This document shows positions 26,275-34,396 of a DNA stretch of 64,000 nt, one piece after another; the first letter of the stretch is position 1, and every line of letters starts with the position of its first letter. Location: contig JBBRAX010000025.1 of the NCBI GenBank assembly GCA_038206395.1, positions 1 through 64,000 on the forward strand, written 5' to 3'. This stretch comes from JAGSPQ01 sp038206395. Lineage in GTDB: Bacteria; Myxococcota; Myxococcia; Myxococcales; Myxococcaceae. The position numbers and the translations under genes are program-made. The notes beneath the pieces were generated by a model, which saw only the letters and a program-made list of their open reading frames with translations, did not search any database and was not told the origin of the DNA.

Positions 26275-28296
26275 TTAGTCGCGGCCTGGAAAATTCGTCG
26301 GCGGTGTGTGCCGATTGAACGCAGGCGCGTCGGGCGGGCAGTAGCCGTGAACGAGCTGCGCGAGCCACGGGTCGAGCTTCGAGGGCAGCGGGGTGTGGTT
26401 GCTCTCGATCGCGTCGAAGTCCTCGGCTTCCATCACGTCGCCGTCTTCCTCACCCGTGTCGGCCGACGCGTCAGGCATCACCTCGTCGTCGGCGATCTCT
26501 TCGATGTCGTCTTCGGTGGGCGAGGCCTTTGCAACCGGCATCGGTGGAGGGCGGGGGGCCGAAGGAACCGGAAGCGCACGCACGGAAGGCAGGCCGCTGG
26601 CGGCGGTCGCGCGGGTGATGGGCGGCAGGCCCTGCGTGAGCAGACCTGGCCTTCGAATCGGCGTCGGCTCGGGCGGAGGATCCTGCCGGCCAGGAAAATT
26701 GGGGGGCACGGGCGCGGCGCCGCGCGAAGGGGTCAGCCGGTTTTCGATGGGCGGAGGTGGTGGCTGAATCGGGGTGAGGTCCGGGATGCTGGGCCGCGAG
26801 GCGGTGCCTTTGCGAGGCACTGGCGTTCCGCGCGATGGGGTGTCGCGCCTGGCGACGGCGCGGGGCTTTGCAGCCGGGGGCGGTTCGGCGAGCGGCGTAC
26901 CCATCACCACTGCGGGCTCGTGGAGCGGGTTGGCGCGCTCGGTGACGTCGTTGCGTGGCTCGTCTTTCGAGTCGTGAATCGGGGTGCCGAGAATCGGCGC
27001 CGCGTCCGCGTCACCCTGCGCGTTGGGGTCCGTCGCCGGGTCCGGCTTACCAGGCCGGGCGGGCGCCTTGACGGCGGCGCGGGTGATTTCTCCCACGGGC
27101 TCAGCGACCGGGGTGGCCGCGCCGCGGGGACGACCGGTGACTTCCGCGTAGAGGTCGAGCAGCTGGCCGCGGATCCACGAGGCGTCGACGTTCTCGGCGG
27201 CGACGCGGGCGGCCTTGCCCATCTCGACGCGGCGGTCGGGGTGCTGGGCGAGGAAGATCAGCTGTTCGGCGAGCTTCTTGAAATCGCCACAGGGGAAGAA
27301 GGCCCCGGCAGCTTCGGGCAGGAGCTCGCGGGTGATCGGCAGGTCGGCCGCGATCACCGGGCGGCCGCCGGCCAGGTACTCACCGAGCTTGGCCATCGGG
27401 CCGCCCTGGCTGCGGTTGCGCTCGTTGTCGTCCAGCGGCAGCGCACCGAGGTCGCAGGTGGCGACGATCTTGTGCAGATCATCGTGGCCGACGGGCGACT
27501 GGAACTCGACCTTGCCGGCGAGCTTGAGCTCGTTGACGAGATCGTTGAGGTGGGCCTGCCACTCGTTGTGCTTCGGGCCGACGATGGTGAGCCGCACGTC
27601 GACCTGGCGCACGGTGAGCTGCATCGCGCGGAGCAGGGTGGGCAGGCCCTGGTAGCCGAGCTGGCTGCCCAGGTAGAGGACCTTCATCGGCGATGCGTCA
27701 GGGCGGCCGAGGACGTCGGGCGTGTACAGCGAGAGCTCGACGGGGCTGCGGATGACGCGCACGTGCGACTCAGGCACCCCCTGCTCGAGGATGAAGCGGC
27801 GGGTGACTTCGGAGCCGGTGATGACGGCGTCCGAGTTCATCAGGCAGTACAGCTCCTGGCGGCGGATCTTCGAGAGGAAGCGGCGATCGCCCTCGGTGTG
27901 CGGGTGGGTGTAGCGCAGCTCCTGACTGGGAAAGGTCTGGGCGTCGTAGACCAGGCGGTAGTGGGGACCTTCGCGGCCTTCGCACAGCGCGTAGCCGCCG
28001 AAGGGGTCGAAGAAGTGAACGATCGCGTACTCCTCGCTTTCCAGCTGCCGACGGACGGCGCGATCGAACGCCTGGATGCGCGACTGCAGATCGCCCGAGC
28101 CGATCGGCACGCGCAGCAGGCGGGCGCCCTGGTAGCGCTCGATGTGCGAATGGTCGGGCGTCTTGTTCGAGAGGACGACGACCTGGAACTTGTCGCCGAT
28201 GCCCTTAAGGTATTCGGTGACCCGCCGCGACAGCCCGCTGTGACCTGGCAGGACGTCAAAGCAACAGATCAGCAGTGACGGCGGCTGGTCGGACAC
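26275..28296 (-). CDS. GT4-family glycosyltransferase with long disordered tail
   Basis: About 673 residues from the GTG at 28296 (TTG at 28302 is the alternative). Residues 1-395 form a GT-B fold glycosyltransferase. The N-terminal half starts with the nucleotide-sugar enzyme pattern LPGHSGLSRR. The C-terminal half shows VLYLGSQLGYQG and the GT4 donor-site block PMAKLGEYLAGGRPVIA with downstream acidic residues. The last ~280 residues are Pro/Ala/Arg-rich, presumably disordered, with an acidic patch near 600-630. No membrane helix. It sits 66 bp upstream of aglZ on the same strand, so co-transcription is possible. Sugar and acceptor unknown. Confidence 0.85.
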   Translation of the reverse strand: MSDQPPSLLICCFDVLPGHSGLSRRVTEYLKGIGDKFQVVVLSNKTPDHSHIERYQGARLLRVPIGSGDLQSRIQAFDRAVRRQLESEEYAIVHFFDPFGGYALCEGREGPHYRLVYDAQTFPSQELRYTHPHTEGDRRFLSKIRRQELYCLMNSDAVITGSEVTRRFILEQGVPESHVRVIRSPVELSLYTPDVLGRPDASPMKVLYLGSQLGYQGLPTLLRAMQLTVRQVDVRLTIVGPKHNEWQAHLNDLVNELKLAGKVEFQSPVGHDDLHKIVATCDLGALPLDDNERNRSQGGPMAKLGEYLAGGRPVIAADLPITRELLPEAAGAFFPCGDFKKLAEQLIFLAQHPDRRVEMGKAARVAAENVDASWIRGQLLDLYAEVTGRPRGAATPVAEPVGEITRAAVKAPARPGKPDPATDPNAQGDADAAPILGTPIHDSKDEPRNDVTERANPLHEPAVVMGTPLAEPPPAAKPRAVARRDTPSRGTPVPRKGTASRPSIPDLTPIQPPPPPIENRLTPSRGAAPVPPNFPGRQDPPPEPTPIRRPGLLTQGLPPITRATAASGLPSVRALPVPSAPRPPPMPVAKASPTEDDIEEIADDEVMPDASADTGEEDGDVMEAEDFDAIESNHTPLPSKLDPWLAQLVHGYCPPDAPAFNRHTPPTNFPGRD

Positions 28297-28344
28297 GGTC
28301 AACGAGGTGCCAGAGATTACACGTTGACCGGGTCGTCAGGTTGG

Positions 28345-29202
28345 GTGTCAGTTGGCGCGGTGTCGATTCGCGACTCGAGCCTGAAGGAGCTGATCGCCCT
28401 GGCGCAGCAGCGCCTGGGGACGAAGGCGGGTGGGCTCAAGACCCGCCAACAGCTGATCGAAGCGCTCGAGGCCACCGAGAAGAGGAAGGCTCCGAAGGTG
28501 ATGGTGGCCCTGTCGGCGCCCCTGCCCGAGGTGTTGAAGGTGATCGAGCGCGGGCTTCCGCCCGAGCCGATGATCTGGACGGGGGACGCGCCGCTGCCGC
28601 AGATCACCGCCGAGGTTCCGGTGAAAGTGCTGCCGACCGAACGCCTTGTCTGGTCGGCGCAGGTGATCGTGCGCCATTCGCCTGAGGTCCCCCTCCCAGA
28701 GGCGGCCCATCCCTCGACTGCTCTCGGGATGAACGGACTTTCGGCAGAGGCGGCCCATCCCTCGACTGCGCTGGGGGCTGCTCTCGAGATGAACGGCGCG
28801 TTCTCGAGTGAGGAACATGTTCCGCAGTTCACCGTGCCGCCCGCGTCGCGCCCCTCGCCGACCGTGACCCGGAACTTCTTCGTCGAGCCCGCGCCGCCGG
28901 GCCTGCCTGCTTCGTACGGCGACGATCGCGTGCTCACTTTTCGCCGCGATCCGACTACCGTGTACGCCGCGTGGGACCTTGCGCCCGTCGAGCACGCCGA
29001 AGGCCGGGTGGTCGATCGTGCGGGTCAGACCCTGCAGTCTTTCGAGGTGACCGCGCCGTCGGGCGGGAAGTTTCTTGCGACGCAGCCCGGCGAGATGAAG
29101 ATCGAGCTTTGCGCGAACGGTGCAGTGGTGGCCCAGAGCGCGTGGGTGCCGACGCCCACGCCGCCGCCGGCCGCGCGCAACGCCGCGTCGAGCGCCGTCT
29201 GA
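28345..29202 (+). CDS. DUF4912 protein carrying two in-frame copies of the dispersed repeat
   Basis: About 285 residues from GTG 28345 (TTG 28324 and GTG 28360 are alternatives; the ribosome-binding site is poor for all). The N-terminal ~45 residues form a SAP/Rho-N-like helical motif (KELIALAQQRLG). The C-terminal part (about 195-275) is a DUF4912 domain (DDRVLTFRRDPTTVYAAWDL). The linker near residues 120-152 contains two copies of AHPSTALG, encoded by the dispersed hairpin repeat. Its stop overlaps the GH57 gene start. DUF4912 next to a GH57 enzyme suggests a carbohydrate-linked role, by context only. Confidence 0.78.
   Translation: MSVGAVSIRDSSLKELIALAQQRLGTKAGGLKTRQQLIEALEATEKRKAPKVMVALSAPLPEVLKVIERGLPPEPMIWTGDAPLPQITAEVPVKVLPTERLVWSAQVIVRHSPEVPLPEAAHPSTALGMNGLSAEAAHPSTALGAALEMNGAFSSEEHVPQFTVPPASRPSPTVTRNFFVEPAPPGLPASYGDDRVLTFRRDPTTVYAAWDLAPVEHAEGRVVDRAGQTLQSFEVTAPSGGKFLATQPGEMKIELCANGAVVAQSAWVPTPTPPPAARNAASSAV
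28700..28736. repeat. Dispersed hairpin repeat, copy B (inside CDS)
   Basis: Complement of the same core (TCCCTCGACTGCTCTCGGGA) flanked by GGCGGCCCA and TGAACGG. It is read in frame as HPSTALGMNG within the DUF4912 gene linker. Confidence 0.85.
28748..28797. repeat. Dispersed hairpin repeat, copy C (inside CDS, with insertion)
   Basis: Second copy, 11 bp after copy B. Its centre is expanded by 12 bases (CTGCGCTGGGGGCTGCTCTC), which keeps the reading frame (HPSTALGAALEMNG). Flanks match copy B. Confidence 0.85.
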
Positions 29203-30572
29203 AGAACCTGCTGCTGGTGCTGCACGCCCACCTTCCGTGGGGGCACCTGGCAGACGACAACGATCCCGCGGCGCAGTGGCTGCTCGAGGCGTGCGTCGAC
29301 TGCTACCAGCCCTTGCTCGAGGCGTTGGAGCGGGTCGAAGCCGATGGCGTTCCCTACCGCCTCACCTTCAGCGTCTCGCCCCCGCTGGCCGCGATGTGGA
29401 GCTCTTCGCTGCTGCCCGCACGGCTCGCGCGCTTCATCGAGGCCGAGTCGCTTGCGTATCAAAACGCTCCGCTGAGCCACGCGGCGGCGGCGAAGTTCCA
29501 CCTGACGCGCCTCGCGAGGCCGCGCCGTGATCTGCTCGACGGCTTCCGGCGCCTGAAGAACGTCGAGCTGATCTGCTCGACCGCGACGCACGGCTTCCTG
29601 CCGCTGCTCACCACCGTGCCAGAGGTCGCCCGGGCCCAGGTGCGAATCGCCGCTGCCTCGGGCCCGCCCGGCATGTGGCTCGCCGAGTGCGGCTTCTGCG
29701 ACGGCGCCGACGCCTGGCTTCTCGAGTCGGGCGTTCGCTACTGCTTCGTCGACACCCACGCCGTCGCCGCCGCGACCCACCAACACCACCGCGCGGTGCG
29801 CACGCCGGCCGGGCTCTGCGCGTTCGCCCGCGATCCTGAGGCGAGCGAGCAGGTGTGGAGCCGCGACCTCGGCTACCCGGGCGACCGCGCGTACCTCGAC
29901 TTCCACCACCGCCTCGACGGCTGCCGCGTGCTGCGGGTGCCGGGCGACGCGCCGTGGGATCCGATCGCCGCTTTGGAAAAAGCCAAAGAGCACGCGCGGC
30001 ACTTCGTCGCGCAGCGGGCGAAGACGGCCGCGGAAGTCATCGTCGCTCCGTATGACGCCGAGCTCTTCGGCCACTGGTGGTTCGAAGGCCCGGACTTTCT
30101 CGAGGCGGTGCTTCGGGAGGCGAGCGGGGTGACGCTGGCGACGCCGACGGATCACCTGCGCGAGCAGCCCGCCACCGAGACGATCGACCTGCCCACCTCG
30201 AGCTGGGGCCGCGGCGGGTACGCGGCCGTGTGGCTCGACGAGAAGAACGCGTGGATGTGGCCGCACCTGCACCGCGCCGCCGAGACGATGCTCACCCTCG
30301 AGCCCACCCACCTGCGCGCGTGGACGCAGGCGGTGCGCGAGCTGCTGCTGGCCCAATCGTCCGACTGGCCGTTTCTGATCGAGGCAGGCACCAACGCGGG
30401 CTACGCGAAGCAGCGCTTCGAAGATCACCTGCTCGCCTTCCGGGCGCTGGCGGCGCAGCTGAAAGCGGGCTTCATCGACGAGGCCTCACTGGCGCGACGC
30501 GAGGCGACGAACAATCTGTTTGGGGCGATCGATGCACGGGTCTACGGTTCCGGGCCGTGGCCCCCACGCTGA
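29199..30572 (+). CDS. GH57 1,4-alpha-glucan branching-enzyme-like protein
   Basis: About 457 residues of a family-57 glycoside hydrolase. The conserved opening is LLLVLHAHLPW. The probable nucleophile is Glu163 in MWLAECGF and the acid/base is Asp286 in APYDAELFGHWWFEGP, the latter being the signature of GH57 alpha-glucan branching enzymes (DUF1957 type). Cytoplasmic; it would introduce alpha-1,6 branches into glycogen-like glucan. Start is unusual: the only start-like codon that keeps the first beta-strand is CTG at 29199, overlapping the DUF4912 TGA. The next option, GTG 29217, removes part of region I. The end overlaps the TPR gene start by 16 bp. Confidence 0.85.
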   Translation: MKNLLLVLHAHLPWGHLADDNDPAAQWLLEACVDCYQPLLEALERVEADGVPYRLTFSVSPPLAAMWSSSLLPARLARFIEAESLAYQNAPLSHAAAAKFHLTRLARPRRDLLDGFRRLKNVELICSTATHGFLPLLTTVPEVARAQVRIAAASGPPGMWLAECGFCDGADAWLLESGVRYCFVDTHAVAAATHQHHRAVRTPAGLCAFARDPEASEQVWSRDLGYPGDRAYLDFHHRLDGCRVLRVPGDAPWDPIAALEKAKEHARHFVAQRAKTAAEVIVAPYDAELFGHWWFEGPDFLEAVLREASGVTLATPTDHLREQPATETIDLPTSSWGRGGYAAVWLDEKNAWMWPHLHRAAETMLTLEPTHLRAWTQAVRELLLAQSSDWPFLIEAGTNAGYAKQRFEDHLLAFRALAAQLKAGFIDEASLARREATNNLFGAIDARVYGSGPWPPR

Positions 30573-32554
30573 AACCACGCCGGGCCCGCGCGCTTCTCGA
30601 GCAGGCCGAGCTTCACCGGCAGCGGGGCGAGTGGGAGCAGGCGACGAGCCTCGCGCGCCAGGTCGCCGAAGAGTCGTCGCTGGTCGAGCCCGCCGCCTTT
30701 TCGATTCTCGCGGAAGGCTACGAGAAGCTCGGGAAGGTCGCCGATGCCGAGGCCGCGCTTCGCAACGGGTTGCTGCGCAAGCCGAGCCCCGAGCTCCAGG
30801 CCGCGCTGGGAAGCCTGCTGACCCGCGGCGGGAAGATCAAAGAAGGCCTGTCGCTGCTCGAGAAGGTGAAGGCGAAGCTCGGCCGAAACCCGGGCTACCT
30901 CGCGCAGTTCGGGCTCGCGCTGATGCAAGCCGGCCGCGAGGACGACGCAGAAGCGGTGCTGACCAACGCGCTGACGCTGGGTGGCGGCAACGACGCGCGG
31001 CTGGTGATGGCGGCGCTGAAGGGAAAGCGCGGCGACTACGCGGCGGCCGACTCCCTCGCCTCTGGCATCGAGGCGAACGAGACGGACCCTGCGATTCTGA
31101 AGGGCGCTCGCGCGGTGCGGGCAGACGCGCGGCTGTTTCTCGGCGACCCTGGCGGCGCGCTGACGTTGTGGAAGGCGCTGGCCGCGGCGAACGAGCTCGA
31201 CCCCGGGCAGCTGGGGCACATGGCCTACGCGGCCCAGCTCGCCGGCGAAACGGAGCTCGCCGATCAGCTGATCGCCCAGCGGCTCGCACACACCGCGACG
31301 GCGGAAGACCACCTGTTGTTCGCGCAGGTGAAGGTCTTGAGGAACCAGCCCGAGGTCGCGCTCGAGCACCTCGACAAGTCCGTCGGCGCGCCCGGTGAAC
31401 ATTTCCCCGGCCACGACTACGAGCTGCTGGCCACCCGCGGCCGGGCGCTGCGGCTGCTCGGCCTCACCCAGGAAGCGAAAGAGATTCTGGAAGAGGCGAC
31501 GGCGCTCGAGGAGTACGGCACGTCACGGCTCGGCCCGCGCGTCCACGTCGATCTCGGGCACCTCGCAGCCGAAGAAGGGGACTTCATCGAGGCAGAGAAG
31601 CACTACCGCGCGGCGCTGGAGCTCGACGAAGACGAGCCCGAAGCGAAGCAGGCGATGTTCCTCACCAGCCGCAAAGTGGCGTGGAAGTCGTCGCTCGAGG
31701 CGTCGGCCGAAGCGCGGGTCGAAGCCGCCAACGCCGAAGCCGAAGCGATGAAGCGAAGGTTCCTCTCGCGCGAAGGCGAGCTCGAGGCGATGCGCCGCGA
31801 GCTGCAGCGCCTCAAGTCCGAGCACCGCGCCGTTTCCGAGCGCGCCGAACAGGCCGAGGCCGACGCGCAGGCGGTGGCGCAAAAGGCGGCCGAAGAACAG
31901 CGCCGCAAGGTTCGCGAAGAGCTCGAGCACCGTGAGCGCGACGCGGACGCAAAGACGGCCGAGAACATCGAACGCGCCCTCGCTGGGCTGCAGGCCCCCG
32001 TCGAGCTGCTCACGATGCTCCGAGTGGCAGAGCGAACCTTTCAGCAGGCGCTCACCTCGGGCCTCGCCGCCGCGGGCGTCGCCGTCTTCTTCTCGGGCGC
32101 GCTCGAACGCTGGCTCTTCGCCCTCTACGTCACCCGCTTCAACGCCTGGCTCAACGAGACGGGACGCCGCCATGCTTTTCTCGAAGGGGCGATCAGCGAA
32201 CGCCGCGGCCGCCGGGTCGAGTACTACGACCACTTCGTCGAGGCCTTCGACGACGATCGCGCCGGCCGTGCCCCGTCACTGGGCGAGGTTGGCCGCGTGC
32301 TGCTGAAATCCGGCGAGTCATACCTCGAGCCCTTTCGAAGGTTCCTCGCCGAGACGTACGCCGCTGAGCCCGGGTTCTACCCCGCCCTGGGCGAGTTCGT
32401 GATCTGGGCCAACGAGACGCTCCGCAACCCGCTGGCCCACGGCCGCTTCGTCGAGCTCGGCTACGACACGCTGAAGACGTTTCGCGAACGCCTGCTCTTC
32501 GCCTTCCAGAAGGACACGCCCGGGGTGCTGGCGATGATGTTGAAGCCGCGGTGA
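30557..32554 (+). CDS. TPR/coiled-coil protein in the DUF4912-GH57 operon
   Basis: About 665 residues from GTG 30557. Residues 10-375 are TPR-like helical pairs. A charged coiled coil follows (about 380-470; Glu/Ala/Arg-rich). A C-terminal helical domain (about 485-660) has a distinctive EFVIWANETLRNPLAHGRF stretch with no recognised family. No signal peptide; a cytoplasmic scaffold. Overlaps GH57 at the front and the alpha/beta-hydrolase gene at the back (GTGA), so all three are probably translated together. Role in glucan metabolism is inferred from context only. Confidence 0.78.
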   Translation: MAPTLKPRRARALLEQAELHRQRGEWEQATSLARQVAEESSLVEPAAFSILAEGYEKLGKVADAEAALRNGLLRKPSPELQAALGSLLTRGGKIKEGLSLLEKVKAKLGRNPGYLAQFGLALMQAGREDDAEAVLTNALTLGGGNDARLVMAALKGKRGDYAAADSLASGIEANETDPAILKGARAVRADARLFLGDPGGALTLWKALAAANELDPGQLGHMAYAAQLAGETELADQLIAQRLAHTATAEDHLLFAQVKVLRNQPEVALEHLDKSVGAPGEHFPGHDYELLATRGRALRLLGLTQEAKEILEEATALEEYGTSRLGPRVHVDLGHLAAEEGDFIEAEKHYRAALELDEDEPEAKQAMFLTSRKVAWKSSLEASAEARVEAANAEAEAMKRRFLSREGELEAMRRELQRLKSEHRAVSERAEQAEADAQAVAQKAAEEQRRKVREELEHRERDADAKTAENIERALAGLQAPVELLTMLRVAERTFQQALTSGLAAAGVAVFFSGALERWLFALYVTRFNAWLNETGRRHAFLEGAISERRGRRVEYYDHFVEAFDDDRAGRAPSLGEVGRVLLKSGESYLEPFRRFLAETYAAEPGFYPALGEFVIWANETLRNPLAHGRFVELGYDTLKTFRERLLFAFQKDTPGVLAMMLKPR

Positions 32555-33072
32555 AGGCGGTGCTCGTCCCCGGGTTCAACGGCACTGCCACCCAGCCGCT
32601 GCTCGTCAGGTTGAAGTCAGCGCTCGCCGACGTTGGCATCGAGGCCAGGCCAGTCACGCTCGCCGGAGGAAGGCCAAAGCCCGACCTGGCGATCGAGATC
32701 GCGCAGCTGAAGAAGCTGGGCAAGGGGTGCGAGGTGTTGGTCGGCCGCAGCTTCGGCGGCCGGGTCTGCGCGCGGCTGGCGGTCGAGAAGCCGCCCAAAG
32801 CCCTGGTGCTGCTCGGCTACCCGATTCGCCCGCCCGGCAAGCCGCGGCCGTTGGACGAAGAGGCGCTGCGGGCGTTGAAGTGCCCGACGCTGATTCTGCA
32901 GGGCGAGGACGACGGGCTCGGCAGCCCTCAATTGCTGGCCGAGGTGCTGGCCGGAAACCCGTTCGTCACCCTCGAGGTGATCGCAGGGGCAGGTCACAGC
33001 TTCGGCAAGCACGAAAAGGCAGCGGTGGCGCGGGTTGCGCAGTGGCTATCGCAACGCCTCGCGCATGGGTAA
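32551..33072 (+). CDS. Small alpha/beta hydrolase (TEX30/KANL3-like)
   Basis: 173 residues. Nucleophile elbow GRSFGG (Ser near 67), a late Asp in LQGEDDGLG (about 116) and a terminal His in GAGHSFGK (about 149) complete a plausible Ser-Asp-His triad. Length and order resemble the short alpha/beta hydrolases of the TEX30/KANL3 type. Substrate unknown. The GTG start overlaps the upstream stop (GTGA). Confidence 0.85.
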   Translation: MKAVLVPGFNGTATQPLLVRLKSALADVGIEARPVTLAGGRPKPDLAIEIAQLKKLGKGCEVLVGRSFGGRVCARLAVEKPPKALVLLGYPIRPPGKPRPLDEEALRALKCPTLILQGEDDGLGSPQLLAEVLAGNPFVTLEVIAGAGHSFGKHEKAAVARVAQWLSQRLAHG

Positions 33073-33083
33073 AGGGGCTCTCC

Positions 33084-33776
33084 ATGATTCTGCTGACCCT
33101 CGCCCTGCTGACTGCCGCCCCCGTGAAGCCGCTGCCGATGCTTCCCGCGCCGCTGGGGCGCCTGGGCGACTTCGTGGGCCCGGTGCCCGAAGGCGGCCTG
33201 CCGGCCGACGAGAAGGTGCTGGTCGGCAAGCTCGAAGGCTGCGATCGCGAGCAGGCCTTCTACCTGACCCGCGCCGTGTCGGGGACGCTGGTCGCCGTGC
33301 AGCAGCTGCAAGACTGGATGAACCAGACGAAGGGCCTCGAGAAGAAGCTCTTCGCGACGGGGAAGCTGGGCGAGGTCGCGCAGAACGTGGCGTCGTCGTC
33401 GGCGGTCGACCAGAAGCTGTGCGCCGCTCCCGTGCTCGCCGGCGGCTTCAAGCTCGACCTCACCAAGGCGAACGGAAGGCTCTGTGCGGCCGAGAAGGGC
33501 TTTCGGCTCAACGATCACTGGTGGACCAGGGCGAACAAGCCGTTTGCGGCGGTCGCCTTCACCGCTTCCGAAGGAAAAGACCGCTGCCGCCCGCGCGTCT
33601 CGGTGGTGCTCTTCGACAAGGCCGGCATCGCCCGCGTCCGCCTGCACGCCGACTACAACGCCGCCGCTTCCCTCTCGCTCCTCGGAGACAAGTGTGTCGG
33701 CCTGGACTTCAACTTCGACGAGGGTGCCCAGGCCTTCGTCCCTACGTGGAGACCCACGAAAAGCTGCAAACCGTAA
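33084..33776 (+). CDS. Secreted protein, unknown function
   Basis: 230 residues; the first ~15 are hydrophobic (MILLTLALLTAAP), consistent with a short signal peptide. The mature part contains four or five Cys spaced through it and a beta-rich C-terminal half (VSVVLFDKAGIARVRLHADY). AAGGGG precedes the ATG. It lies in the same run of plus-strand genes, 11 bp behind the hydrolase and 2 bp ahead of the YciO-like gene. No family recognised. Confidence 0.75.
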   Translation: MILLTLALLTAAPVKPLPMLPAPLGRLGDFVGPVPEGGLPADEKVLVGKLEGCDREQAFYLTRAVSGTLVAVQQLQDWMNQTKGLEKKLFATGKLGEVAQNVASSSAVDQKLCAAPVLAGGFKLDLTKANGRLCAAEKGFRLNDHWWTRANKPFAAVAFTASEGKDRCRPRVSVVLFDKAGIARVRLHADYNAAASLSLLGDKCVGLDFNFDEGAQAFVPTWRPTKSCKP

Positions 33777-33778
33777 CC

Positions 33779-34396
33779 ATGGCCACCATTGCTCCGATCA
33801 TCGAAGTCGACGCCGTTCATCCCCAGCCGCGGCACGTCGAACGCGCGGCAGAAGTCCTCGAGGCCGGCGGGCTGATCGCGTACCCCACTGACACGTACTA
33901 CGGCATCGGCTGCGACCTGATGTCGAGGAAGGGCATCGACCGCCTCTACGCGCTCAAAGATCGCGATCGGAAGAAGCCGCTGTCGTTTCTGTGCGCCGAC
34001 CTGTCGGACGTCTCGCAGTACGCGCTCGTCAGCAACTTCGCCTACCGGACGATGAAGCAGCTGACGCCCGGGCCTTTTACCTTCGTGCTCGAGGCGACCA
34101 AGCTCGTGCCGCAGATCATGCAGACCAAGCAGCACCAGGTCGGCATTCGCGTGCCCCAGGCGCCGCTGATGCTGGCGATCGTCGCGCGCCTGGGCCGCCC
34201 ACTGGTCACCACCTCTGCCTGCGATGCCGACCACAACCCCCTCATCGACGCGAAGGCGATCAAGGACGAGCTGGGCAGCCGGGTCGACCTGATCCTCGAT
34301 GGCGGCGTTCAGCCCAGCGAGCCGTCGACCGTGGTGTCTCTGATCGGCGACCAAATAGATGTTTTGCGGCAGGGCAAGGGCATCATCGTCGGGTGA
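33779..34396 (+). CDS. YciO/Sua5/YrdC-family protein
   Basis: 205 residues of the Sua5/YrdC/YciO fold. YPTDTYYGIGCD near residues 35-46 and the SxxxPSTVV-like end (QPSEPSTVVSL, about 180) are the dsRNA/nucleotide-binding features. Overall pattern and length match YciO more than TsaC, so whether it makes threonylcarbamoyl-AMP for tRNA t6A is uncertain. Cytoplasmic. Its TGA overlaps the xerD GTG. Confidence 0.88.
   Translation: MATIAPIIEVDAVHPQPRHVERAAEVLEAGGLIAYPTDTYYGIGCDLMSRKGIDRLYALKDRDRKKPLSFLCADLSDVSQYALVSNFAYRTMKQLTPGPFTFVLEATKLVPQIMQTKQHQVGIRVPQAPLMLAIVARLGRPLVTTSACDADHNPLIDAKAIKDELGSRVDLILDGGVQPSEPSTVVSLIGDQIDVLRQGKGIIVG

Noticed and set aside
19390..28278. Very long plus-strand open frame (~2960 codons) opposite aglZ and its neighbours
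   Set aside because: High-GC antisense shadow: it runs across several well-supported minus-strand genes and has Arg/Ala/Val-rich composition with no domain pattern.
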